Origin: Deltaproteobacteria bacterium
GTDB lineage: Bacteria > Desulfobacterota > Dissulfuribacteria > Dissulfuribacterales > QOAL01
DNA length: 21,282 nucleotides
NCBI GenBank assembly: GCA_026996955.1
Contig: JALWJV010000111.1
Coordinates: 1 to 21,282 of the forward strand
Direction: 5' to 3'
Shown: piece by piece, positions 15,143 to 21,282 of the stretch
Layout of the letters: each line of letters begins with the position of its first letter
How positions within the stretch are numbered: the stretch's first letter is position 1
The notes under the pieces: generated by a model
What the model was told of the DNA's origin: nothing
The model's input: the letters and a program-made list of their open reading frames with translations, nothing else
The model's database searches: none
Program-made: the position numbers and the translations under genes

Positions 15143-15978
15143 TGAATGATAAAACTAGGACTTCAAAGTACCGGCCAATCAGGTTCTTCACACTCCTGTG
15201 TGCAACCCTGCTGATAATTGCCGTACCAATACTTAACAACAGGTTTCAGTTTACATTCATACAGGGGTGGTATCAGTCCATCAGCATAGGAAACCTGTGG
15301 TTTGTATCTCCATTGGAGGGACTTGAGAGCATACTTACCTCTCGAATGCTCTATGGCCCCTTGCTTGTAGGAATGGCCATTCCCGTGCTTGTTGCATTTC
15401 TTCTGGGGCGTGTCTTTTGTGCATGGATCTGCCCAATCAGTTTTCTCTCCGAGGTAACTGATTGGCTTATCAGGATTTTAAGCAGAAAAAAATACAGAAA
15501 GACCAGGATCATGTTTCCACGGCGCATGCTGTGGGCATCCCTTGTCTGTGAAATAGCCCTTGCCATGATTGCAGGTGTGCCAATTTTTGTATTCCTCTCA
15601 CCTCCAGGCCTTGTGGGCAGGGAGTTGATGATGGTCATTCTGTTTAAGACAGTTGCAGTGGAAGGGGTAATTGTCCTTGCTGTAATGACAATGCACCTGC
15701 TTTCCCCAAGGCTGTTCTGCCGCCATCTCTGTCCGCTTGGCGGGCTTCTGGGCTGTATTGGTGCAAAAAGGCGGCTTTACGTAGAGTTCAACGTGGAAAA
15801 CTGTTTAAAATGCGGGATATGCTCAAAAGCATGCCCGCTGGCACTTGATCCAAAAAACGGACAGGCATCATCTGCCTATTGCTGGAATTGCGGCGACTGT
15901 ATTGATTCATGCAAAACAGAGGCGCTTTCCTTCAAGTGGCGGGAGATAAAAGTTCATCACGAAAACACCAATCCATAA
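15142..15978 (+). CDS. napH: Quinol dehydrogenase membrane component NapH
   Basis: A 278-residue inner-membrane protein with about four transmembrane segments (near 14-33, 72-92, 134-152 and 160-185). Two CxxxCP motifs (C93/C97 in FCAWICP and C193/C197 in FCRHLCP) are typical of NapH and are linked to quinol oxidation. The C-terminal domain has two [4Fe-4S] sites: C221/224/227/231 and C247/250/253/257. It passes electrons to NapG. The ATG overlaps the napG stop, with AGGAAAG (15131-15137) just upstream, so the two are translationally coupled. The repeat copy B begins 19 nt after the stop. Confidence 0.93.
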   Translation: MNDKTRTSKYRPIRFFTLLCATLLIIAVPILNNRFQFTFIQGWYQSISIGNLWFVSPLEGLESILTSRMLYGPLLVGMAIPVLVAFLLGRVFCAWICPISFLSEVTDWLIRILSRKKYRKTRIMFPRRMLWASLVCEIALAMIAGVPIFVFLSPPGLVGRELMMVILFKTVAVEGVIVLAVMTMHLLSPRLFCRHLCPLGGLLGCIGAKRRLYVEFNVENCLKCGICSKACPLALDPKNGQASSAYCWNCGDCIDSCKTEALSFKWREIKVHHENTNP

Positions 15979-15996
15979 GGCAAACCATTCTGTATA

Positions 15997-16084
15997 TATT
16001 CAGCGTGGTGAATGGTCTTGTTTTGGAACGGAAAAACAAGACCATTTACCAATCTTATGAAGATGAACACGCTGAACAGTTACA
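15997..16084. repeat. MITE-like palindromic repeat, copy B (intact)
   Basis: A compact 88-bp palindromic unit. The inner arms GGTGAATGGTCTTGTTTT (16007-16024) and AAAACAAGACCATTTACC (16033-16050) pair over 18 positions with one G-T pair around an 8-nt loop. The outer arms TTCAGCGTG (15999-16007) and CACGCTGAA (16068-16076) are perfect. It is in the same orientation as copy A at 13205-13424. There is no T-tract after the stem, but such a hairpin could still mark the 3' end of the nap mRNA. The rest of the 201-bp gap before the deaminase gene shows nothing else clear. Confidence 0.8.
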
Positions 16085-16179
16085 TCATTCTCACCAGAAT
16101 CCTGTCAGCCACAGTCTGTAGCCTGCCACGCAAATAATCCATTTACTGCCCTCGACAACCTGGACAGGGATGTTATTTT

Positions 16180-16773
16180 GTGCCTATGCAGAAAACTGAT
16201 GAAAAATGGATGCGGGTTGCCCTGGATCAGGCAGCATCAGCACTTTCAAACGGGGAATTCCCTGTGGGCTGCGTGCTTGTAAATAATGACCGATTGGTTG
16301 GCAGTGGTGCTCGCATGTCCAGTGCTGGCACTGAAGCAAATGAGCTTGACCATGCAGAGATCATTGCACTGCGGGACTGGCTTGATAGCGGGAGACTGGG
16401 GTCAGGAGGGCAGATCGCCGCATATGTAACACTTGAGCCCTGCTTCATGTGCCTTGGGGCACTTATGATAAACGGGATAAGCCGCATTGTATTTGCATAC
16501 GAGGATGTAATGGGCGGGGCATGCGGTACTGACTTTTCAAGGCCCCTTACAAAATGCAAATCCCTTCTTTCAAAAAGAGATGCCGCAGATCATATCTACA
16601 CCAGGTACAGGCAAGAGGCATCTGAGACTGAAATCATAGGCGGCTTTATGCGAACAGAGGCATTAGGGCTCTTTTACGATTTTTTCAGCAATGAATCATG
16701 CACATACCTCAACGACACCTTTCTTGCCCGCTATACACTTGAACAGGGCAAACGATTAAACATCACAAGATGA
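16180..16773 (+). CDS. Zinc-dependent nucleoside/tRNA-adenosine deaminase family protein (TadA-like)
   Basis: A 197-residue protein of the cytidine/deoxycytidylate deaminase fold. Zinc ligands are H58 with catalytic E60 (DHAEI) and C88/C91 (PCFMC). The N-terminal part (WMRVALDQAASALSNGEFPVGCVLV) is close to TadA, but it has about 45 extra C-terminal residues after the usual end, so it may act on another base or nucleoside rather than A34 of tRNA(Arg). The GTG start at 16180 has AGGGA (16166-16170) 9 nt upstream; ATG at 16186 is the alternative. Its stop overlaps the next gene (ATGA), which ties it to a radical SAM enzyme. Confidence 0.82.
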   Translation: MPMQKTDEKWMRVALDQAASALSNGEFPVGCVLVNNDRLVGSGARMSSAGTEANELDHAEIIALRDWLDSGRLGSGGQIAAYVTLEPCFMCLGALMINGISRIVFAYEDVMGGACGTDFSRPLTKCKSLLSKRDAADHIYTRYRQEASETEIIGGFMRTEALGLFYDFFSNESCTYLNDTFLARYTLEQGKRLNITR

Positions 16774-17852
16774 CTATCCAACAAGACACCACATCTACCA
16801 AAACCAAGGTGGCAGGCTCAAGAACTGTTGAATTTCAGCCCGGAACCCGCAACATCTTCTTTCACATCCTTACAAAGTGCAATCTCAGGTGCATGCACTG
16901 TTACATAAACGCTGAACAGCACGGCACACAAACCCTGGATGCAGAAACAATAGCGGCATGGCTGCGCCTTTTTGTAAAGGGAAGTGACTTTCTTGAAAAC
17001 CGGGGAGTGGCTGCGGATAACGTGCCTGAAAAGACAAATGTAATATTCCTTGGCGGTGAGCCTACCCTTAACCCTGCCCTGGCTCAGGGCATAAAAGAGG
17101 CCAGGAGCCTTGGTTACGGCTCTATTACCGTTGATACAAACGGTTATCTTTTCAACAATATTCTTGATTCTGTAACCCCTGATGAAGTGGACTATTTCAG
17201 CTTCAGCCTGGACGGGTCATCACCTGAACATAATGATCCAATCCGGGGAAGGGGCAGCTTTGAAAAATGCACAGGCGGTATACTTGATGCTGTGAACAGG
17301 GGCTTCAGGGTAAGCTCCATCTTTACGGCAAGCGCCAGAAACATTGATGACCTGCCCAACATGCCTGATCTCCTTTACAAACTTGGGGTCAGGCGTTTTT
17401 TCATACAGGTTATTGGCATCAGGGGGAATCCTGCAAAAAAGGGGGGAGAGGCACTGCAGCTTGACAGGGACAGGTGGGAGGCAATCGTGCCTGGTGTTGC
17501 CAAGAGGTGTGCCGAGCTTGGGATGCATGTCACCTGGCCAAGTGTCTTTGTACCTCAGGGCAGGGAATTTGCCTGTGCCGGACTTGTTGCAGACAACTAT
17601 TTTGTCTTTCCAAATGGCAGGGTCTATACCTGCCCCCTGTGCGAAGATTATCCCATCCACTCCTATGAAATAGAAAACGGGCAGCTAGTGAAGATGCCTC
17701 CCATAAACGAACAGCAGCTTTATGGACTGAATATCCCGGAGGGATGCGTGATGAACCGTATACTTCACCCGGGGAATATCCGATACACACCCGATGGCAA
17801 GCCTGTTGACCGTATTGCATGCTGCATGCTCAAGGAGGAGCTCGTTCTTTAG
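16770..17852 (+). CDS. Radical SAM protein with SPASM-like C-terminal cysteines
   Basis: A 360-residue protein with the radical SAM motif CxxxCxxC at C37/C41/C44 (CNLRCMHC), the GGE motif at 95-97 (LGGEPTLNP) and a TIM-barrel-like order of strands (ITVDTNGY, YFSFSLDGS). The C-terminal part has further cysteines at 269, 288, 291, 326, 351 and 352 (CPLC near 288), which look like ligands of one or two auxiliary clusters, as in SPASM/Twitch proteins that modify peptides or cofactors. The substrate is unknown. Translation is coupled to the deaminase gene by the ATGA overlap, so the two probably act together. No small precursor peptide gene was found beside them. Confidence 0.85.
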   Translation: MTIQQDTTSTKTKVAGSRTVEFQPGTRNIFFHILTKCNLRCMHCYINAEQHGTQTLDAETIAAWLRLFVKGSDFLENRGVAADNVPEKTNVIFLGGEPTLNPALAQGIKEARSLGYGSITVDTNGYLFNNILDSVTPDEVDYFSFSLDGSSPEHNDPIRGRGSFEKCTGGILDAVNRGFRVSSIFTASARNIDDLPNMPDLLYKLGVRRFFIQVIGIRGNPAKKGGEALQLDRDRWEAIVPGVAKRCAELGMHVTWPSVFVPQGREFACAGLVADNYFVFPNGRVYTCPLCEDYPIHSYEIENGQLVKMPPINEQQLYGLNIPEGCVMNRILHPGNIRYTPDGKPVDRIACCMLKEELVL

Positions 17853-18267
17853 GTGGTTGTCCAAAAATAACTTGGCGATTTCGCTTCTATTCTTCAGGCC
17901 ATTCTGAGCCAAATTTCAATCACAAAATTCTCAATATAGCCCGGCTTCGCCTGAGGTTTCTGGTAACACTAAATTTGTAAGAAGCAGATTTGTTCGGTGA
18001 ATAGGTTGTGACAAGAGAGAAAAACGCTGGTCCGATCTAAATTTTTTCTTGCATTTTGTGTCTTATAGCGTATTTTATGTGTTATATTTGTAAAATTCGT
18101 GTTACGAATAACCAGTTTATTACAACTTGCCTGTCGGACATTAATGCAGTCCTAAATATTATTTTTCTTTCAGGGAATATTTTGGTGAACGTATTTTGAT
18201 AATTGACCGGCCACGCATAGCACTTGCGGGACCGCCACGAAAAGGAGGTGATATAGCCCAACGACAT

Positions 18268-18309
18268 AAAAAAGGCAGCCAGCTCCGGCCAAGGATCACA
18301 GGCTGCCTT
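18268..18309 (-). terminator. Intrinsic terminator facing the minus strand
   Basis: On the minus strand AAGGCAGCC (18309-18301) pairs with GGCTGCCTT (18280-18272) and is followed by a run of T (to 18268). The 20-nt loop itself can fold (CTTGGCCGGAG). No minus-strand gene ends here, so it either ends a small RNA that starts between about 18380 and 18515, or is a leftover. Confidence 0.6.
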
Positions 18310-18338
18310 GGATACAGAAACACCCTGCTACTTAAGTA

Positions 18339-18376
18339 GAGAGGCTTCAAATCTTCTTATATCATCGAAGCCTCTC
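18339..18376. repeat. 10-bp perfect inverted repeat in the DUF4198 leader
   Basis: GAGAGGCTTC (18339-18348) and GAAGCCTCTC (18367-18376) pair perfectly around an 18-nt AT-rich loop. It has no T-tract on either side. It could be a leader structure of the DUF4198 message or part of a minus-strand RNA. Confidence 0.6.
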
Positions 18377-18397
18377 CACGTCAAACAGCAACATTCC

Positions 18398-18476
18398 TGT
18401 TGTTTCTTAAAGTTAAATGCATAACAGCGCAGTGCCGCACTGCGAACAGGTGTTCTGCGTCTCTAAAGAAACAACA
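18398..18476. promoter_or_regulatory. Nested dyads before the DUF4198-TonB genes
   Basis: Outer arms TGTTGTTTCTT (18398-18408) and AAGAAACAACA (18466-18476) are a perfect 11-bp inverted repeat. Inside is the tight dyad CGCAGTGC-C-GCACTGCG (18428-18444), whose one-base centre suits a protein-binding operator better than an RNA hairpin, followed by GAACA-GG-TGTTC (18444-18455). It ends 40 bp before the DUF4198 start, so a metal-responsive regulator may bind here. It does not match the Fur or Zur consensus as I know them. Confidence 0.45.
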
Positions 18477-18515
18477 TACAAACCTTATTTTACTGTGCAC
18501 TAAGAGGAGAGTGTT

Positions 18516-19301
18516 ATGAATAGAGCGTGTCTGATTATTTTGGCCTCATTTTTTTTATATGGCGTGGCTTCTGCTCATGATTACTGGATTATCCCGGAAG
18601 ACTTCCAGCCTGCGGAAAGTACACTTTTAAATGCCACGTTTGGATGTGGCCATACTTATTTTATGTCCGAAGAAATTCCTGATATTACGAAATTTGCAAT
18701 AATGATGCATACGCCAGGAGGCAGAGAATTCCCTCTTGCTCTGTCACGAGTCAATCACAAGGCTGCTACCATACCTGTTCCCATTCTTGGTAAAGGAACA
18801 TACGTCATAAGCGCATCAAGCATTATGCCATCTTACTGGACTTCAACCAGAAAAGGATGGGTGCCATTACCAAAGACCAGCGTGAAAAATGTAATAAAGG
18901 GGGGGAAGTATTTTAAGTCAATAAAGACCTTTCTTACAGCAGTAAGCCCTTCTGACTCATTCAAAAAAAATTTTGGGTACAGAATAGAACTCATACCCCA
19001 AAAGAACCCAACAGCCTTGAAACCCGGAGAGGAACTGCCGCTTGTTGCACTTTATAACGGTAAGCCATTAGCAGGTGCAACTCTTTTCGGCCTGTTTGAA
19101 GGTTTCAATTCAAAGGAACATGAAACCTTCCCAATTGATAAACAAACCGATGAGCAAGGTAAAGCAACTGTTAAATTGGATAAGCCTGGAACATGGCTTA
19201 TTGGGGTGAAATATCAATTCAATACCCCTAATGATCCAGAGGCGGATTATGAAAATAATCGGGCCTATATCATGTTCAACATAGAGGATACTGCTCGATA
19301 A
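18516..19301 (+). CDS. DUF4198-family periplasmic protein, probably metal uptake accessory
   Basis: A 261-residue exported protein with a signal peptide (residues 1-20, GVASA before the cut). The mature chain then starts at His21 (HDYWIIPEDF), the usual beginning of DUF4198 proteins; H46 in CGHTY is another likely ligand. The second half (KPGEELPLVALYNGKPLAGATLFG, DEQGKATVKLDKPGTWLIGVKY) is an immunoglobulin/transthyretin-like carrier-type beta domain seen in this family. Members lie next to nickel, cobalt or other metal transporters and TonB receptors and are thought to bind metal or metal chelates. Here a TonB-dependent receptor follows at 19322, in the same direction. The metal cannot be read from sequence. 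Confidence 0.8.
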   Translation: MNRACLIILASFFLYGVASAHDYWIIPEDFQPAESTLLNATFGCGHTYFMSEEIPDITKFAIMMHTPGGREFPLALSRVNHKAATIPVPILGKGTYVISASSIMPSYWTSTRKGWVPLPKTSVKNVIKGGKYFKSIKTFLTAVSPSDSFKKNFGYRIELIPQKNPTALKPGEELPLVALYNGKPLAGATLFGLFEGFNSKEHETFPIDKQTDEQGKATVKLDKPGTWLIGVKYQFNTPNDPEADYENNRAYIMFNIEDTAR

Positions 19302-19321
19302 TGGATTGGAGGAGGGATAAA

Positions 19322-21282
19322 GTGAACAAGATATTCATCAATATATGCATGATAACTTTACTAATGATCCCTTTTCCCGTTGAGGTTCTAGGCGAGGAAA
19401 CAGATGATAATCTCATAGAACTTCATGAGATTACGGTGAAGGGAGAGGCCACACCTTATTTTTTAAATGCAGGAACTGTTAATACTCTAACTTCTGATAA
19501 AATTGAAGAGCTGAACATAAACAGAACTTCTGATTTACTGAAATCAATTCCTGGTGTTTCTATAGGCAACTATAATCAAGGCGGAGTGGCCAACAGTTTT
19601 TCAATGAGGGGATTTAGAAGCTGTGGCCACGGAGGAGACGCAGCAGTATATATTGACGGCATACCGCTGAATGAAGGTGAATCTCACGCTGATGGGTATG
19701 CTGACATGAATGTTATAATTCCCTTGGAAATAGCCAGACTTGATGTTTATAAAGGACCATCTTCTGTACTATATGGAAATTTTGCAAGGGCCGGAACCCT
19801 TTCTTTTCACACCAAAAAAAGAGGGACCTATGACCTACTTCATTTTAAATACGGCTCCTATGAAACCACCGATATTCAGGGGGCTTATGGTGGAAAACTG
19901 GACATAGGGTCAGGCCTTTTTAACAATTCGGCCTTTCAGTTCTACATGACCGACGGCTATCAGGAAAATTCCAGATGGCTAAAAGGAAATTTTTCAACAA
20001 GGTTTTCTTACGACATCTCAGATAAATTGGACGCCGCGGTTTCATTGCGGTTTCATGGTTCGGACTGGGATGCACCTGGCTATATTCCCAAGGAACAATT
20101 CGAAGATGAAGACTGGGCAAAAAAACAGGCTGTCAATGCCGAAGATGATGGCGGTAACAAGAGATTCTATACTCAGAGGATAGACCTTGGCTACAACCTT
20201 TCTGACTCTTTCAGATTTCTTTACTGGGGTTATACTACACAGCAGGATTTTACCCGCTTTGCCAAATTCGGATACAGTGCAGGGGGTCAAACTGAAAGAA
20301 ATTACGATCGGAAGGTATATGGAACAGGTGGCAGTATCAATTTTGATACAAACATCTACTCTATTCCTGTTATAGGGGTTGCAGGGGTAGAATATTATCA
20401 TGAAAAAACTGACTGGCTGCGATGGAATACAAGTAATCGGGTTAGAATTTCAAAGACCCAAGACAGAAAATTTGTGATAAATACTTTATCACTATTCGGG
20501 AAGTTGGATGTGAATTTATCGCGTTACTTCAGACCGAATATAGGTTTACGCTATGACGATTTTGGAGGAAGTTACAAAAACAATGATCCGGGAAGCACTG
20601 ACTTCAAGCATGACATGAACGATTACAGCTCCTTAAGTCCCAAAATGGGATTTACTTCCCAGTTGTTTGATACTCTATCCATGCGCGCCAGTTATTCGGA
20701 AGGATTTGCTCTTCCAAAGGGTGAAGCAAAATATGATCCTGACATAAATGTAGATCCCGTTAAAGTCAAACAGTATGAAATAGGGTGGACATATAAACCC
20801 TGGAACATGCTCACATTCGACATAGCCCTTTATATTCTTGATACAAAAAATGAGATACTTGAAGATCCACCTGGATCTGGAGAATATACCAATGTCGGCG
20901 ACACAAGACGAAAGGGACTGGAACTGTCCACAAAATTTCAACCTGTAACAGGCCTGGATTTTTTTGCAGATGCGTCGTTTATTGATACAAATATCAGAAA
21001 AAATCCTGATGAGTCACTGGAAGGGAAGGATGTGCGTGGTGTTCCCAAAAATATAATCAATATGGGTGCCAAATACATGTTTCCGTGGGGTTTGAGCGTA
21101 AGGGCCAAATGGAGGCACGTGGGCAAATATTATATAGACAGTTTAAATCTCTATAATTATGACGGGTATGATACTGTTGATACATCCTTAAATTATGTTA
21201 TCAACGATAAAAAGGGACGTGAATACGATATTTCCTTTATGGTGGATAACGTATTCGATGAACATTACAGTCAGGCAGTATG
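19322..21282 (+). CDS. TonB-dependent outer-membrane receptor, 3' truncated by window end
   Basis: The frame is open from GTG 19322 to the edge, 653 codons plus 2 bases. A signal peptide (about residues 1-24) is followed by a TonB box (LHEITVKG, 34-41), then a plug domain: DLLKSIPGVSIGNYN, SFSMRGF, AAVYIDGIPLNE and LDVYKGPSSVLYGNFARAGTLSF. The remainder is a beta-barrel; VDNVFDEHY near the end is the usual motif close to the C-terminus, so only a few dozen residues are missing. TonB receptors import metal chelates, siderophores or cobalamin using proton motive force. The plug has an uncommon stretch RSCGHGGD (C101, H103, D106) and ESHADG, which could help metal handling. The start has GGAGGAGGG (19308-19316) 5 nt upstream. 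The gene follows DUF4198 by 20 nt and is AT-rich. Confidence 0.93.
   Translation, partial: MNKIFINICMITLLMIPFPVEVLGEETDDNLIELHEITVKGEATPYFLNAGTVNTLTSDKIEELNINRTSDLLKSIPGVSIGNYNQGGVANSFSMRGFRSCGHGGDAAVYIDGIPLNEGESHADGYADMNVIIPLEIARLDVYKGPSSVLYGNFARAGTLSFHTKKRGTYDLLHFKYGSYETTDIQGAYGGKLDIGSGLFNNSAFQFYMTDGYQENSRWLKGNFSTRFSYDISDKLDAAVSLRFHGSDWDAPGYIPKEQFEDEDWAKKQAVNAEDDGGNKRFYTQRIDLGYNLSDSFRFLYWGYTTQQDFTRFAKFGYSAGGQTERNYDRKVYGTGGSINFDTNIYSIPVIGVAGVEYYHEKTDWLRWNTSNRVRISKTQDRKFVINTLSLFGKLDVNLSRYFRPNIGLRYDDFGGSYKNNDPGSTDFKHDMNDYSSLSPKMGFTSQLFDTLSMRASYSEGFALPKGEAKYDPDINVDPVKVKQYEIGWTYKPWNMLTFDIALYILDTKNEILEDPPGSGEYTNVGDTRRKGLELSTKFQPVTGLDFFADASFIDTNIRKNPDESLEGKDVRGVPKNIINMGAKYMFPWGLSVRAKWRHVGKYYIDSLNLYNYDGYDTVDTSLNYVINDKKGREYDISFMVDNVFDEHYSQAV

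Larger units (their letters stand above)
17853..18515. other. 663-bp AT-rich stretch without genes, rich in inverted repeats
   Basis: No gene is supported. The first 250 bp show no clear feature beyond a short GC-rich piece around 17940-17952. GTTACGAATAAC (18101-18112) is a perfect 4-bp dyad around CGAA. From 18272 onward come three larger inverted repeats (18272-18309, 18339-18376, 18398-18476) and the palindrome CTACTTAAGTAG (18328-18339). The Shine-Dalgarno AGAGGAG (18503-18509) serves the DUF4198 gene. The base composition is clearly more AT-rich than the upstream nitrogen genes. Confidence 0.6.

Noticed and set aside
15909..16121. 70-codon plus-strand ORF across the napH end and repeat copy B
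   Set aside because: It overlaps napH out of frame and then reads the repeat; it shares the NKTIYQ peptide with copy A only because the repeat DNA is shared.
18242..18259. AAGGAGGTGATATAGCCC, similar to the complement of the 16S rRNA 3' end
   Set aside because: No further rRNA-like sequence lies around it, and no start codon with an open frame follows at a suitable distance.
18160..18515. Cobalamin or c-di-GMP riboswitch before the DUF4198-TonB genes
   Set aside because: The region is hairpin-rich but I could not find the conserved B12 box or the GEMM core sequences, and the clear terminator points the other way.
1..21282. tRNA, rRNA, CRISPR array, complete IS or prophage genes
   Set aside because: None was seen by reading; a covariance-model search for tRNA and a transposase profile search would be the decisive tests.

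Overview
The window suggests a Gram-negative anaerobe of the Desulfobacterota (former Deltaproteobacteria) or a near relative. This rests on the gene order tilS-ftsH-folP-dacA-cdaR-glmM, a periplasmic nitrate reductase locus of the Desulfovibrio type (napM-napA-napD-napG-napH, with no napB), many c-type cytochromes, and outer-membrane proteins. The species is inferred, not shown. Every gene I accept lies on the + strand.

Region 1 (1-6302) is a housekeeping block: the end of a probable tilS, then ftsH (membrane AAA+ protease), folP (dihydropteroate synthase), dacA (diadenylate cyclase), cdaR (YbbR-domain regulator of the cyclase) and glmM (phosphoglucosamine mutase). Spacing is tight, with overlaps at ftsH/folP and cdaR/glmM. 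The block links membrane proteolysis, folate, c-di-AMP and cell-wall precursor synthesis.

Region 2 (6303-15978) is a dissimilatory nitrogen locus. It opens with a promoter region rich in dyads. It then encodes a membrane-anchored tetraheme NrfH/NapC-type quinol dehydrogenase, an octaheme cytochrome of the hydroxylamine oxidoreductase (HAO) family, and an alginate-export-type outer-membrane beta-barrel that ends in a strong intrinsic terminator. After that come the tetraheme lipoprotein NapM, the molybdenum nitrate reductase NapA, a Cys-rich lipoprotein of unknown function, NapD, NapG and NapH. The best reading is nitrate to nitrite by NapA, fed by NapGH/NapM, then nitrite reduction by the HAO-like protein fed by its NrfH-type partner. 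That would be nitrate ammonification without pentaheme NrfA in this window.

Region 3 (15979-17852) holds a second copy of a palindromic MITE-like repeat, then a translationally coupled pair: a zinc deaminase of the TadA/CDA fold and a radical SAM protein with extra C-terminal cysteines. The first repeat copy lies between napA and the lipoprotein gene and is itself interrupted by a second palindromic insert. The two copies bracket the lipoprotein-napD-napG-napH block in direct orientation.

Region 4 (17853-21282) is visibly more AT-rich. A 663-bp gene-free stretch holds several long inverted repeats, including an intrinsic terminator facing the minus strand (possible small RNA). It is followed by a DUF4198 periplasmic protein and a TonB-dependent receptor that runs off the end, probably a metal or metal-chelate uptake system. 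I saw no tRNA, rRNA, CRISPR array or complete insertion sequence.
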